Counted from the first letter of the stretch, positions 25,608-34,967 are shown. The stretch is 64,000 nt of DNA from Bacillus sp. B15-48 (GCF_016879755.1 NZ_WOFU01000003.1:1-64000); one strand, 5' to 3'. Notes: generated by a model from the letters alone, not told the origin. Numbers and translations: made by a program.

Positions 25608-26314
25608 CAGATTAGCTCCTTCCTAAAGTGGAAAGAGATTTTCCCATTCCCGTTAATCCTAAAGTTATTCTCCCCCGGCAACAGTGCAAAATCTAACGAT
25701 TGCGATTCTCCAATAGGGATGCTGTAAACAACACCGTTCTTACTTATCTCCATAGTTGCATTGGACTTAATAATCGGATAGACTGTCTTGATGCCTGCGT
25801 TGTATAAAACAGCGTTAGACGAGCCGGAAACGCTGAATTCGGTGTCTTGTGAATAGTCTAGAAGGAAATTAAACTCATCCCATATGTCGTTGCCTTCTTC
25901 TAGATCTGCAATTCTGAATGGATACGCAGTAAAGTTGACTGTTAACTTGCCATGAAATCGCAGCTCATCGAAGTCTAGATCCTCCTCAACTTCTGCTAAA
26001 AAGTGATAACCAAAGATATAGTCATCTATTAATTTTACTTTTCTGTTTGGACCCATAAACCAATTTGCAACTTCAGTTTTCTTGTTTTCGAGATTTATTT
26101 TGTCATAGTCTTTCACGTTAAATACATAAGTTAACGGACGTTCTTCATACTCCTGATCTCCATAAATTCCGCTAAAATCATAGGCCTTATTGGAGAAGGG
26201 GACACGCTCCTTGATTTTAATTTTTTTGGGGTTACCAATTATCCTTTCGGCTACTGTTAATCCAAAATCTTTAAAACTATGTTTACCATTAAATGTTATC
26301 CCGAACCTAGTCAA
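25607..26314 (-). CDS. Distal tail protein (Dit)
   Basis: 235 aa of the siphovirus phage_tail (Dit) family: FNGKHSFKDFGLTV at the N-terminus, KIKERVPFSNKAYDFSG, and a C-terminal galectin-like domain. It forms the hexameric ring linking tail tube and baseplate. It overlaps the tape measure stop by 8 bp. Confidence 0.92.
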   Translation of the reverse strand: MTRFGITFNGKHSFKDFGLTVAERIIGNPKKIKIKERVPFSNKAYDFSGIYGDQEYEERPLTYVFNVKDYDKINLENKKTEVANWFMGPNRKVKLIDDYIFGYHFLAEVEEDLDFDELRFHGKLTVNFTAYPFRIADLEEGNDIWDEFNFLLDYSQDTEFSVSGSSNAVLYNAGIKTVYPIIKSNATMEISKNGVVYSIPIGESQSLDFALLPGENNFRINGNGKISFHFRKELI

Positions 26315-28646
26315 GTGCGACCCTCCTTCCTAATAAGTTGATTCTTCTTGCTTGTTCACCATCCATAATACTTCCCACTTTTTCCTTACCTAAGTACACA
26401 TTCCCATCCTTTTCCACCAATTGCTTTAAAAGCACTTTTACTTCGCTATCATTATAGTTGTTTTCAGTATTTTTTTTCTCAGCAATAGACTGAGTTAGTT
26501 GTATGCCTCTTGAGAAAATACCTCCAATTAGGCCCTCGGCTCCGAAACGCCCTTTAGTTCCAATTCCCACCTGAGCTTCATTAGTTAGATTGTCAGCCAA
26601 CCCTCTCATACTCTTTAAGGCTGACTTCTCATTCTGCTCAATTCCTTTTCCGATACCTTCTGGAATCCACTTTGCAAGTTCTGCCATTACGCGAGAAGGA
26701 GACCTGATACCTAGGAAACTCTTAAACCCATTAGAGATGCTGCTCCCAATATCTTTTACCTTATCGACAACTGCACTGGCCATGGAACCGATACCGTTAA
26801 TCAGACCTCTTATGATGTCTTTACCAATGCTAACTAAGTTGATTCCTCTTAAGAAGCTAAGAATTTGATTCCAGATGTTAGTAATAGTGGTCTTTACATT
26901 GGTGGTTAGGTTCCGAACTGTGCTTAACATATTGTTAAAGTTAGTCCTTACCCCAGACAAGATATTCCTTGCAACCCCGAAAATGGCTTCTCTTAGAGCA
27001 TTCCATATGCTGGCTCCGAATGTTCTTAGTTGCTGAAAGATATTTACCCCTTGAGTAAATAAATTCCTAAAGTAGGTCAGTACTCTGCTAACTAAATTTG
27101 TCGCGATGTTAGTTACGTTATTGCCGAAATTCCTAAAGAAGTTTACAATGCTCGTCCACATGTTTTTGACGATATTAACACCGTTTTTTAATAAGTTAGT
27201 GAATATTTTTCTGATTCCGCCAAGGAAGGAAAGTGACATCCAGCCAAGGATTAAATCGATGGCACCTTTAAGGATTTTCTTGATCCCCTCCCACAATTGG
27301 GACCAATCGCCAGTGAAAATAGCAGTGAAAACTTGAATAACACCCATTATGACATTTATCGCTCCGCTTATGATGTCCTTAATAGCCGTCCAGACCGTCT
27401 CGATAATAAATTGCACAATAGGCATTAAAAATTGAATGATTGAAACAATAATTTGAAAGGCATTTTGAACAGCTTGTGTAATTTGGGTACCGTTTTCTTG
27501 CCAAAAAGCTTGTAAGATTGCAAGTTGATTTTTAATGAATGGAACAACATTACTGCCTAAAATATTACTGATAATGGCATAAAGTCCGTTAAAAACTGTC
27601 TGGACTACGTTCCATATTCCACTAAAAACCGTGTTTGCATACGCGAGGATTTGTTGACCGTTTGAGTCCCAAAACCCCTTAAACCAAGCCACAATCTGCC
27701 CTGCTGATTGAAAAGCGCCTGATAAACGGCCAGAAATCAATCCGGCCACAAACGGAATCACTTGAGCGATACCATTTAAAACACTAAAGAATGCTTTTCC
27801 TATACTGGAAATAACGTTTTCGATACTTTTTAAAGGTGTATCAGCTAAAACGCTGTCAATGGCGCTGATGATGTCTGTAACACCACGTACAACAGCCGTT
27901 CCCATATTAGCCCAAGCGGTTCTAATTCCGCCAGATGCCGTTAAAGCTCTTTCGGCGAATCCATTTGTTCCGTTACTTAGTTCGATTAATTTCCCGTTAA
28001 ATTGATCAAATGTAATGTTTCCGTTTTTTAAAGCGTCGTATAAATCATTTTGAGCCGACGCTCCAGTAAAACCAAAAGCCTTAGCGGTGTCATTCAGAGC
28101 AACGCCCATCGTCTCCTGCAACGTCCTCCAAGACTGAAGATCCACTTCACCTTTAGAGAGCATTTGAACATATTGTTCTAATCCCCGCGAAGCGTTGTTG
28201 GCGTCCGATCCAGAAGAAATAAAAGCATTATTTAACGCTAATGTGGTGTCTACCGCTCCATCTAAATCTCCTGTTAAGATGGCGATTCTTTGCGCTGTGC
28301 TTGCTACATCATCAAGTGTAGTAGGCAAACCCTGTATTCCGTCAGATAGCTTTTGTATAGCCTTTTGTGATGTTTCAGCATCAAATCCCATCTGCTCTAA
28401 TACACGAGGGAAATTGTTTAAAGTATCATACCTTGAGATTGCGCCATCAAGCGACCGTTTAACCATATCGATGGCTTTGCTGGCCAGCGCAACTAGCCCA
28501 AGTGATGTGACAATCTCTTTAATGCCTACCGCTGCTCTTTTCCCTGCGCCCGCAAGCCCTCCGAGTTTGCCATCAATATTAGCGACACCTTTAGCAACCG
28601 TACCATCATCGAGAATGACATCTATTACTACTTTTCCATCAGCCAT
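26307..28646 (-). CDS. Tape measure protein
   Basis: 779 aa. The N-terminal tape-measure domain is recognisable (YDTLNNFPRVLEQMGFDAET, LPTTLDDVASTAQRIAILTG, SKGEVDLQSWRTLQETMG). The long middle is hydrophobic and helical with degenerate repeats rich in Asn/Phe/Ile (residues about 300-620). The C-terminus has LGIRSPSRVMAELAKWIPEG, common in these proteins. It sets tail length, which at roughly 0.15 nm per residue would be a little over 100 nm. Confidence 0.95.
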   Translation of the reverse strand: MADGKVVIDVILDDGTVAKGVANIDGKLGGLAGAGKRAAVGIKEIVTSLGLVALASKAIDMVKRSLDGAISRYDTLNNFPRVLEQMGFDAETSQKAIQKLSDGIQGLPTTLDDVASTAQRIAILTGDLDGAVDTTLALNNAFISSGSDANNASRGLEQYVQMLSKGEVDLQSWRTLQETMGVALNDTAKAFGFTGASAQNDLYDALKNGNITFDQFNGKLIELSNGTNGFAERALTASGGIRTAWANMGTAVVRGVTDIISAIDSVLADTPLKSIENVISSIGKAFFSVLNGIAQVIPFVAGLISGRLSGAFQSAGQIVAWFKGFWDSNGQQILAYANTVFSGIWNVVQTVFNGLYAIISNILGSNVVPFIKNQLAILQAFWQENGTQITQAVQNAFQIIVSIIQFLMPIVQFIIETVWTAIKDIISGAINVIMGVIQVFTAIFTGDWSQLWEGIKKILKGAIDLILGWMSLSFLGGIRKIFTNLLKNGVNIVKNMWTSIVNFFRNFGNNVTNIATNLVSRVLTYFRNLFTQGVNIFQQLRTFGASIWNALREAIFGVARNILSGVRTNFNNMLSTVRNLTTNVKTTITNIWNQILSFLRGINLVSIGKDIIRGLINGIGSMASAVVDKVKDIGSSISNGFKSFLGIRSPSRVMAELAKWIPEGIGKGIEQNEKSALKSMRGLADNLTNEAQVGIGTKGRFGAEGLIGGIFSRGIQLTQSIAEKKNTENNYNDSEVKVLLKQLVEKDGNVYLGKEKVGSIMDGEQARRINLLGRRVALD

Positions 28647-28704
28647 TTACATAATTCACCCCCATACCAGTTATTTGTGTTGATATAGGGGCTCGACGGC
28701 TCTC

Positions 28705-28818
28705 TTATTTTTCGGTTTTATTAATCGTGTTACATCGGGGGCATTTAATTTCCACTATGCCTTTTGCTTTACCAAGCAATTTGTCACACTTTGTGCAACG
28801 GATTTCTTTCAATTCCAT
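28705..28818 (-). CDS. Com-like zinc-finger protein, 37 aa
   Basis: 37 aa beginning MELKEIRCTKCDKLLG with a second pair KCPRCNTINK, i.e. CxxC-x(18)-CxxC. This matches the Com family named after the phage Mu translational activator of mom. It starts directly after the Gp15 stop codon. No mom-like DNA-modification gene is next to it, so its target here is unknown. Confidence 0.75.
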   Translation of the reverse strand: MELKEIRCTKCDKLLGKAKGIVEIKCPRCNTINKTEK

Positions 28819-29376
28819 CTAATCACCGCCTTTTAAGGCGTAATATTCTTTTAATTCCTTGATTTGTTTTCTCTGTTTTTCACTCCCTTTGCCGCTTGGG
28901 AGTTCCATTGTCCTTATGTTAATTACTTCTTTAAATTTGGTATCCGGCTTCAATCCAGTTAGCAACGCTTTAAATTTTTCCCAATGGAGCTTCCCTTGAC
29001 ATTCGTACAAGTCAATCCCGTAATCTTGATAAAACGAAGCATAAATGTAGGAGGCATCTTGTTTGATTGAGTAAACTTGCTCCTCTTCCTTTGTCGGCAT
29101 CGGATTTCCTTCTATGTCTACCGGGATATTTTCTTCAACCTCTTTGCCGATTGTTTCACGAAAGATATGGTGCAAGATTTCTTCTTTTTTATTAATCGGA
29201 TATTCAAGATCTACACCAATTAGCATATATAAACCTGTCTCAATTTGGATAATGTCGTTTAGATCTTTATCATTCAACATGTCTATCAATCTGAGAACAT
29301 TATCAAACGATAAATCAAGACGATATGTTTCCCCATCAATTTCAACAGTTTCAGTTAGTGGATATGCAATATTCAT
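28819..29376 (-). CDS. Phage Gp15-family tail assembly protein
   Basis: 185 aa of the bacteriophage Gp15 family (VEIDGETYRLDLSFDNVLRL, DASYIYASFYQDYGIDL, LHWEKFKALLTGL). Its place between the chaperone-like gene and tape measure suggests that it acts as the second tail assembly chaperone. It begins 6 bp after the preceding gene in another frame; no frameshift signal was found. Confidence 0.88.
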   Translation of the reverse strand: MNIAYPLTETVEIDGETYRLDLSFDNVLRLIDMLNDKDLNDIIQIETGLYMLIGVDLEYPINKKEEILHHIFRETIGKEVEENIPVDIEGNPMPTKEEEQVYSIKQDASYIYASFYQDYGIDLYECQGKLHWEKFKALLTGLKPDTKFKEVINIRTMELPSGKGSEKQRKQIKELKEYYALKGGD

Positions 29377-29382
29377 TGTTCA

Positions 29383-29802
29383 TCACGCCAGAGGGAAAGC
29401 GACTGGAGAAGCTATTGCCGATTGACTATTTTTCATAAGGTACTTTTTAGCCTTTTCTTGTTGAGATTCATTAAAACCCATATTTCGAAGTTCTTGCTCA
29501 ATCCCTTCTGCAAGCTGAACAAAATATTGCATGCAGATCATTACAGATGGAGATATATCGTAAACCTTCTCAAATGCACCGTCACCAAGCATGATGTTAA
29601 ATCCACGTTTTAACACTTCCTTGGATTGTTCGATCGCTTTGTCTTCGTCGTCACTAATTGCAATATTTTCTAGTTCCTTTTGCACCTTAACTGCTTCGTC
29701 ACGAAATTTTTTAACCGATTCGTCTGATACGTTAAAAGCAAAGGTCAAATCACCGATTTCAACCGGGATTTCCGGTTTCTGCGTTTGTATTTTAATTGCC
29801 AA
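29383..29802 (-). CDS. Tail assembly chaperone-like protein, 139 aa
   Basis: 139 aa with EIPVEIGDLTFAFNVSDESV followed by helices, the shape of tail chaperone G-type proteins located after the tail tube gene. Binds the tape measure during tail assembly (inferred from position and shape). Confidence 0.75.
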   Translation of the reverse strand: MAIKIQTQKPEIPVEIGDLTFAFNVSDESVKKFRDEAVKVQKELENIAISDDEDKAIEQSKEVLKRGFNIMLGDGAFEKVYDISPSVMICMQYFVQLAEGIEQELRNMGFNESQQEKAKKYLMKNSQSAIASPVAFPLA

Positions 29803-29869
29803 TCAAATCAACTCCTAAGAATTTAGTAAGAACTAAGTAAGAAATGAATAAGAAAAAAGCAAGAGCTAA

Positions 29870-30313
29870 TTAAGCCCCTGCTTTCGTGATTTCTGGTTTC
29901 TTATCCCAGGAGATAGCACATTCAAACGTTGCGTACTCCGATGCTTCTCCACCCGTTACTTTGATTTCTTTCACAGTCGCTTTACCTTCCAGCACATCGC
30001 CATTTGTGCGAACCTGTTTAAACATGATTTTTCGTGCTTCACCAGTTTCAAATTCTAAATCTGCGACAAACTTCATAGCTGGATCTTCCTCGTCATACAT
30101 CCCCTCAAATGTGTATGTCTTTTTAACGGAGATTACATCGTCCTCTGGCGTACCGTCACCATCGTAAAACGCTTGGTCTTCCACTTCTTCCTCTGAATCA
30201 TCTGTGACTGTAGATACCCATTTAGCTAGGCGATTATATTCTGGTTCGCTAAGTCCATCTACTGGAATTGCGCCGACATGATATTCCGTTAAAGCATTCT
30301 TTTTTCTTGCCAT
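29870..30313 (-). CDS. Major tail (tube) protein
   Basis: 147 aa beginning MARKKNALTEYHVGAIPVDG; beta-rich with acidic loops (EEEVEDQAFYDGDGTPED) and VKKTYTFEGMYDEEDPA, matching Firmicutes siphophage tail tube proteins. Its start abuts the preceding gene. It polymerises into the tail tube. Confidence 0.85.
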   Translation of the reverse strand: MARKKNALTEYHVGAIPVDGLSEPEYNRLAKWVSTVTDDSEEEVEDQAFYDGDGTPEDDVISVKKTYTFEGMYDEEDPAMKFVADLEFETGEARKIMFKQVRTNGDVLEGKATVKEIKVTGGEASEYATFECAISWDKKPEITKAGA

Positions 30314-30714
30314 TACATTTCAACCCCTTTATAAATTGTGATTTTAGCGCTTATCGATAAAACATAAACAAAATAACCTTGTTCATCCTGTTCTAATAAG
30401 GACGGCAAGGATTGTGTAGATATTCTTTGAAAGTCAAAACTTCCATTATCACTGGGTAATTCTTCGAGATTTTCGAGAGTTTGATAGATTTTAGTGAGTG
30501 CATTAAAGCAATTCATCTGGTTTTGACTTTTCGCATTGATTTGGACTTGATAATCTTTGTCCCGTGTACCATCAAAAAAGACCGTTTCCGCACCGCCGGG
30601 CATGGCCATGATAGATAGGCTTTCAGTGGGACCGAGAAGACCTATAATACAACGGGTATATAAATCAAACGTATTTATTTTATCTTTCAATCTATCCAAA
30701 AAATCTAATTCCAT
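30313..30714 (-). CDS. Tail terminator/minor capsid protein, 133 aa
   Basis: 133 aa, LLGPTESLSIMAMPGGAETVFFDG in the middle, in the family annotated as phage minor capsid protein C, placed just before the tail tube gene where tail terminators occur. It completes the tail end facing the head (inferred from position). Confidence 0.75.
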   Translation of the reverse strand: MELDFLDRLKDKINTFDLYTRCIIGLLGPTESLSIMAMPGGAETVFFDGTRDKDYQVQINAKSQNQMNCFNALTKIYQTLENLEELPSDNGSFDFQRISTQSLPSLLEQDEQGYFVYVLSISAKITIYKGVEM

Positions 30715-31044
30715 TTACTTCATCGCCTTTTTGGTGATATTTACCCATTGCCTGCCGTGGATAGCCAGTGCTTTACTATCCCACTTCGGGCCAGTGCCAG
30801 GAGTGGTAAATTTAGCGCCGTAATTGTAATACTGTCGTCGGGCATAAGGCACATTCCAAACGACTTGCTTATTGTCAGATGTGACATTTGATTGATTCCT
30901 CAAATCACTGGAAAGTCTTGGGGCATAAAGATTGCTGTCAGCATGGACTTGATTAGCAAAAGCGTATTGACCTTGTTTGGTCATTTGGCTAACACGTTTA
31001 CTAACGCCTTTTAGGTCTTTTTTGATATTTATCCTTACTGCCAT
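30715..31044 (-). CDS. Minor capsid protein 2 type (head-tail joining)
   Basis: 109 aa, VRINIKKDLKGVSKRVSQM then YAPRLSSDLRNQSNV and YNYGAKFTTPGTGPKW, typical of the Minor_capsid_2 family found in head-tail joining clusters. ATG at 31044 has GGAGG upstream and overlaps the previous stop (TGATG). Confidence 0.82.
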   Translation of the reverse strand: MAVRINIKKDLKGVSKRVSQMTKQGQYAFANQVHADSNLYAPRLSSDLRNQSNVTSDNKQVVWNVPYARRQYYNYGAKFTTPGTGPKWDSKALAIHGRQWVNITKKAMK

Positions 31045-31388
31045 CAGATTACCTCCAGTTCCCAATGATGGAATTCATTTTTATGCGGATAATAGCAGGG
31101 GACAACCTTTTTGATAACATAATCTTTATCGTTAAACCTCACCTTGGATTGCTCTTTAAACTCTAGAAAAGGCGTACTGTGCATGGCATCCACAAAAATA
31201 ACGGCATTTGCTATTACCTTGGTTTGAGTGTTATCCCTTGAAAAGACAGTGGAATCGTCAAAACGGACGTGTTTTATCGTGATCGGGTAATCGTAGGAAT
31301 CACTCCCCCAATCGTCCTTTTCGCCAGTAAATCCCTCATAGACAATCTCGTGAATAAGCCACTTTTTTGGCAATGGTCTAACTCTCAC
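31044..31388 (-). CDS. Minor capsid protein 1 type (head-tail stopper)
   Basis: 114 aa with KKWLIHEIVYEG, ITIKHVRFDD, the IFVDAMHSTPF segment and LEFKEQSKVRFNDKDYVIKK, typical of the Minor_capsid_1 (putative stopper) family. It overlaps the upstream connector gene by 4 bp (ATGA). Confidence 0.82.
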   Translation of the reverse strand: MRVRPLPKKWLIHEIVYEGFTGEKDDWGSDSYDYPITIKHVRFDDSTVFSRDNTQTKVIANAVIFVDAMHSTPFLEFKEQSKVRFNDKDYVIKKVVPCYYPHKNEFHHWELEVI

Positions 31389-31780
31389 GACCTCACCCCC
31401 AAGCCCGTATACAGTAATCCTGTATCCTTCAGATAAAAGTACACATCTTTAGAAACAAGATTATTTTGTGGGGCAGTCTGTGAGTTTCTTGAGCCTGCCG
31501 ACATTTGAGTTCTCCCTATTTGAACAGTAGAAGGCTCATTCATTCCATGCGTGGAAGTAGCTCCCATCTCATAAAAATATTCAATTTGTGCAGCCACTGC
31601 CCTTTTGAATTGATCGCGGCGAAAAGAAACGTCTTTTTCAATGTCGTTATAACGATAAAAATAACGAGTTACACTATCCACTGCATCACTCGCTCTTTTC
31701 AGTAATTGATCAAATTCGTTTAGATCCTCTATTTGTGTGAATCCTAAATCATAATATTCTTCATAAGTTAAGTAAGGCAT
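31385..31780 (-). CDS. Head-tail connector protein
   Basis: 131 aa, helical N-terminus (YLTYEEYYDLGF, LLKRASDAVDSVTRYFYR, RAVAAQIEYFYEMG) as in gp6/gp15-like adaptor proteins that dock below the portal. Position after the capsid gene fits. Confidence 0.82.
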   Translation of the reverse strand: MPYLTYEEYYDLGFTQIEDLNEFDQLLKRASDAVDSVTRYFYRYNDIEKDVSFRRDQFKRAVAAQIEYFYEMGATSTHGMNEPSTVQIGRTQMSAGSRNSQTAPQNNLVSKDVYFYLKDTGLLYTGLGVRS

Positions 31781-31957
31781 CTAATCACCTTCTTTTTTGG
31801 TTGCCCTCTTTTTGGGTTGATTCTCTTCAACCTCATAACCTTTATTTTTAAACCACCCGATTAACCATTTATCATCTGTTTCGGCTTCTCCTTTTACAAA
31901 AGAAACACCGGCACTAACACCGGTGTAATTTTTGTTAGGAGCTTTGATTTTAGCCAT
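31781..31957 (-). CDS. Small head-region protein, 58 aa
   Basis: 58 aa: MAKIKAPNKNYTGVSAGVSF, then EAETDDKWLIGWFKNKGYEV and a Lys-rich end. Its stop is directly followed by the connector start. Proteins of this length and pattern sit between capsid and connector in many Firmicutes phages; role not known. Confidence 0.72.
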   Translation of the reverse strand: MAKIKAPNKNYTGVSAGVSFVKGEAETDDKWLIGWFKNKGYEVEENQPKKRATKKEGD

Positions 31958-31991
31958 TCAATCCGCTCCTCTCATTAGAAAAACTATCAAA

Positions 31992-32972
31992 TTATTGAAC
32001 CTTAATATTACGTAATACTCCCGCTTTACGAGTAGCTTTAAGTGCTACCGCTGCAACCATCTCAACATCACCAGTCTTAACAGCACCAGGTGTATTGAAG
32101 TTTGGTAGGTAGTTACGAATAATACCGTTTCCAGTTGGAGAAACACCATGGAATCCATCTAAACCAAGTCCAACTGCGAAAAGGTCAGTTAATCCAGTTT
32201 GTTCCGTTTCTACTGTACGAGCTTCAATTCCAACTGTAGGTACAGTTTGTGAGCCGTTATAAAAATAACCAAGGTCAACTAACGGAATACCGTCATATCC
32301 ATTTACCTTACGGCCGAACGCATCCTCTGATTGAGTTAGGTATCCAGCACGACGTGCGATAGATTGGATTTTTGTAATTAACTTGCTATTACCCATTAAC
32401 ATCGTTGGTTTCCCGTCTAATTCAGCAAGAAAGTTATCTAATTGATCAAGGAAAGCAAACTTATTGTCACTTAACCCAGATTCTGTTGATAGATCAATAA
32501 CTGTATCAGCATTAATTTCCGTACTTGAACCCGTTAGCGCTTTATCTAGGCCGTCAAAAGACTTTTGGTCAACCGCAGAATCGCCATTAATAACAGTGTA
32601 ATGGAATAAGTTAGCGGCACCTTTTATCTTTTGCTCCATTTGGAACTGCATTTCATTAATTTGGCCGGAAGTATCTTGAATTACACGGTCAATTTGATAA
32701 GACCCACCAAAAATCTTTAGGTTTACGAATAAGTTCTCACGATCTGCTTCGTTCGGTGTGTAATCACTGTTGATTTCACGAAATCCTGCAGTAGAAGGAG
32801 TTTTTAAACGTGTATAACCATAAGTTAATGTACTACCACCAGTTCCAGGGGATACTGCATTATCAAAAGTTAATGCATCCAATAGTAAGGAACTACGACG
32901 AAACTCATCAATTACAAATTGGTCAATCTTATCAGCCATACCTACTTTAGCTTGTTCTAATGTGATCGGCAT
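31992..32972 (-). CDS. Major capsid protein
   Basis: 326 aa with the HK97-type coat outline: MPITLEQAKVGMADKI, FDNAVSPGTGGSTLTYGYTR, the long E-loop region, FLAELDGKPTMLMGNSKLI and IKVQ at the end. It lies between scaffold and connectors, the standard place. No N-terminal cleavage domain is fused; a separate scaffold gene is present. Confidence 0.92.
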   Translation of the reverse strand: MPITLEQAKVGMADKIDQFVIDEFRRSSLLLDALTFDNAVSPGTGGSTLTYGYTRLKTPSTAGFREINSDYTPNEADRENLFVNLKIFGGSYQIDRVIQDTSGQINEMQFQMEQKIKGAANLFHYTVINGDSAVDQKSFDGLDKALTGSSTEINADTVIDLSTESGLSDNKFAFLDQLDNFLAELDGKPTMLMGNSKLITKIQSIARRAGYLTQSEDAFGRKVNGYDGIPLVDLGYFYNGSQTVPTVGIEARTVETEQTGLTDLFAVGLGLDGFHGVSPTGNGIIRNYLPNFNTPGAVKTGDVEMVAAVALKATRKAGVLRNIKVQ

Positions 32973-32994
32973 TCAAAATCATCTCCATTTATTA

Positions 32995-33564
32995 TTATTT
33001 TTGTTGTGAAAAATGTTGTGATAATGCTTCTTGTAAGTTTGTTGGTTCTCCATTGCCTCCGCCAGTTTGATGTTGCCCCGTGGTGAAGTTTGGCTTTGTA
33101 TTACTTTGTTGCTCTGCTTCAAACAAATAAGGATCGCTTTCTTTTATAGCCTTCAACTGATCCTCTAATCCGAGAAGCTTGTCTCCATCTAATTTGATGG
33201 ATTCCAAGTTTAGTAGAGCCTTGGCCGCTTTTGGATTGCGAACCTTGGCAGCCCCTAGGGCATCCTTTAAAGTATGGTCAAATACCTGTTGCTGAATCTT
33301 GGCTTCATAATCACTTTTAATTTTCTTGTTATCATCTTGGAGCTGCTGAATTTGCTGTTGCAAGGCCTCACTGCCATTAGCTTTTACCTTCAAATCTTCC
33401 AACTGGTTATCGCGTTCTTTAATCTGACCGTTCAGATTGTCCCGTTCAGTCGTCACTGAATCGAGTTGTTCTTTCGTTTTGTTCACTGTCTTTCCGTGTT
33501 CAGACATGATTTTGTCAATAGCTTCATCCTCAAGACCTAAATTTTTAAGAAATTCTCTATTCAT
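32995..33564 (-). CDS. Scaffolding protein (GP20 type)
   Basis: 189 aa: NREFLKNLGLEDEAIDKIM followed by a long coiled coil (about 25-110) and a Gln/Asn-rich C-terminus, typical of the phage minor structural protein GP20/scaffold family. It guides procapsid assembly and is released afterwards. Confidence 0.9.
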   Translation of the reverse strand: MNREFLKNLGLEDEAIDKIMSEHGKTVNKTKEQLDSVTTERDNLNGQIKERDNQLEDLKVKANGSEALQQQIQQLQDDNKKIKSDYEAKIQQQVFDHTLKDALGAAKVRNPKAAKALLNLESIKLDGDKLLGLEDQLKAIKESDPYLFEAEQQSNTKPNFTTGQHQTGGGNGEPTNLQEALSQHFSQQK

Positions 33565-33663
33565 TTATTTTGACCTCCATTGGTTACGTTTTTTTACGTG
33601 GTAACGGACCACGAACCGCCTTGTTCTTTAACGTCTTCAAGTGCTAAAAAGACGAAAAAAGAC

Positions 33664-33691
33664 AAAACAAAAAGTAGCTAACGTCTGCTAC
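33664..33691 (-). terminator. Internal late-operon terminator
   Basis: On the minus strand GTAGC/GCTAC with an 8-nt loop is followed by TTTTTGTTTTG, in the 171-bp gap between minor capsid and scaffold. A second hairpin (CCAAC/GTTGG) precedes it and CGTGG/CCACG follows it. It would lower or time transcription of downstream genes unless antitermination occurs. Confidence 0.7.
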
Positions 33692-33735
33692 CAACGAGAT
33701 AGGTTGGACCACCTTACCTTTCCGCTATATCAGCT

Positions 33736-34887
33736 TTAAGAATGATTACCGCCACGAACAATCACCCTTTCCTTATCGTATCTTCTCGGAAGATTATGCC
33801 CTTCGATAAATTCACGGATTTTAGCCTGGCGACCCCTTACCAATTTTTTATACTTCTGTATAGTATCCTCGTCGCCGATTTCCTCTGCAAGCATAAGAGA
33901 ACGTTTAGCCTTCCTAATTTGCCTTTCGTAATGCCTTTGTTCCTGTACCAATTTCCCGCGCTCATATGCCTTATCAGAATCGTATTGAGCCTGGTTATTT
34001 TCGTTCAATCCCTCAACGTATGGATATAGGATGTGCCTGCAGTTTATCCCACGGATTCCGTCAGGTTCCCCATAGCCAAACTCATAGATTGATGGATACT
34101 TAGAATCGTTTTCCGCTGTCCTCTTCATCGATGCGACTCTTCCTTGAATCTTCGAGCATGATTCCCTGGCATCCGGATAGCTGTTAACCAACACAAGGTC
34201 CACTCCATATTCATCCATTCGGGATAAACGTAATTCGTTGTAAGTGCGGTTAACCGTGGAGCGAATCACCGTGTCAGCATATCTTTCAAGGCTCCACACA
34301 TGACCCGCCCTATCAACAAATGCTGTCTCAATCCCCTTGTTTGCCCATTTTATGACCGTTTCAGCCACTGCTTTATTAATTGTCGTAGTACCCGCTAAGA
34401 CACGTCCGGTGGTCTCCTCAACGATTTTACGGTACATCCGAGTAATGGTTCCCTCACCGTAATTTGTCGTGATCAAAGTCTGATTGACAAAGTTATCAAT
34501 CTCTCGAAATGTCTGCTGCACATAAGAGCCTAAAATAGCGTCAATTTGATTGGGCATTTTCAAGGGTTCAAAGGCGTATTTCAACTCAGTGTCCACACTG
34601 GCAATCGTTTTATAACCTACATCTTCAATTGCTTTTCTGATTTCCTTTTCTGCTAGTCCCGTAGTCTTTGAGAGCGCTTTGACTGTTTCTTGGTTAAACA
34701 TCCTCAATTCTTGCATCTTTTCAACTTGCCACTGCAGGACATAATCTTTATCGGCTGTTTTACTGGTTTTTAATCGCTTAGCAACCATTTGAAATATTTC
34801 ATTCTCTAACGCTTGATAAATGTCTGCTACAGGTTGAGTAAATAAATCTAGATTATGCGGTGTGATTTTGGGTTTCTTTGGGTCCAT
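33736..34887 (-). CDS. Minor capsid/head morphogenesis protein
   Basis: 383 aa of the phage minor capsid 2 family: N-terminal helices, the central YADTVIRSTVNRTYNELRL, and SCSKIQGRVAS plus GINCRHILYPYVEG with conserved Cys and His residues. Found beside the portal in SPP1-like head clusters; a few copies per head are expected. Confidence 0.88.
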   Translation of the reverse strand: MDPKKPKITPHNLDLFTQPVADIYQALENEIFQMVAKRLKTSKTADKDYVLQWQVEKMQELRMFNQETVKALSKTTGLAEKEIRKAIEDVGYKTIASVDTELKYAFEPLKMPNQIDAILGSYVQQTFREIDNFVNQTLITTNYGEGTITRMYRKIVEETTGRVLAGTTTINKAVAETVIKWANKGIETAFVDRAGHVWSLERYADTVIRSTVNRTYNELRLSRMDEYGVDLVLVNSYPDARESCSKIQGRVASMKRTAENDSKYPSIYEFGYGEPDGIRGINCRHILYPYVEGLNENNQAQYDSDKAYERGKLVQEQRHYERQIRKAKRSLMLAEEIGDEDTIQKYKKLVRGRQAKIREFIEGHNLPRRYDKERVIVRGGNHS

Positions 34888-34891
34888 TCAA

Positions 34892-34963
34892 TCACCTTTT
34901 CCCTTTTCCCATGACGTACAGAAAAAGAATGATTGTCCAACCTATTCTTTCTAAGAATCGCAT
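34892..34963 (-). CDS. 23-aa membrane peptide
   Basis: Starts MRFLERIGW, has one hydrophobic stretch (TIILFLYVM) and ends in a basic tail GKGKR. AAGGAGTG lies 6 nt before the ATG, a very good site. It fits neatly between portal and minor capsid genes and its end supplies the AAAAGGTG site of the next gene. It may be a real micropeptide or only a coupling leader. Confidence 0.5.
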   Translation of the reverse strand: MRFLERIGWTIILFLYVMGKGKR

Positions 34964-34967
34964 TTTA

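Noticed and set aside
29376-29440. Programmed frameshift joining the tail chaperone-like gene to Gp15
   Set aside because: No slippery heptamer in the right frame was seen near the end of the first gene, and Gp15 has its own start and full-length N-terminus.
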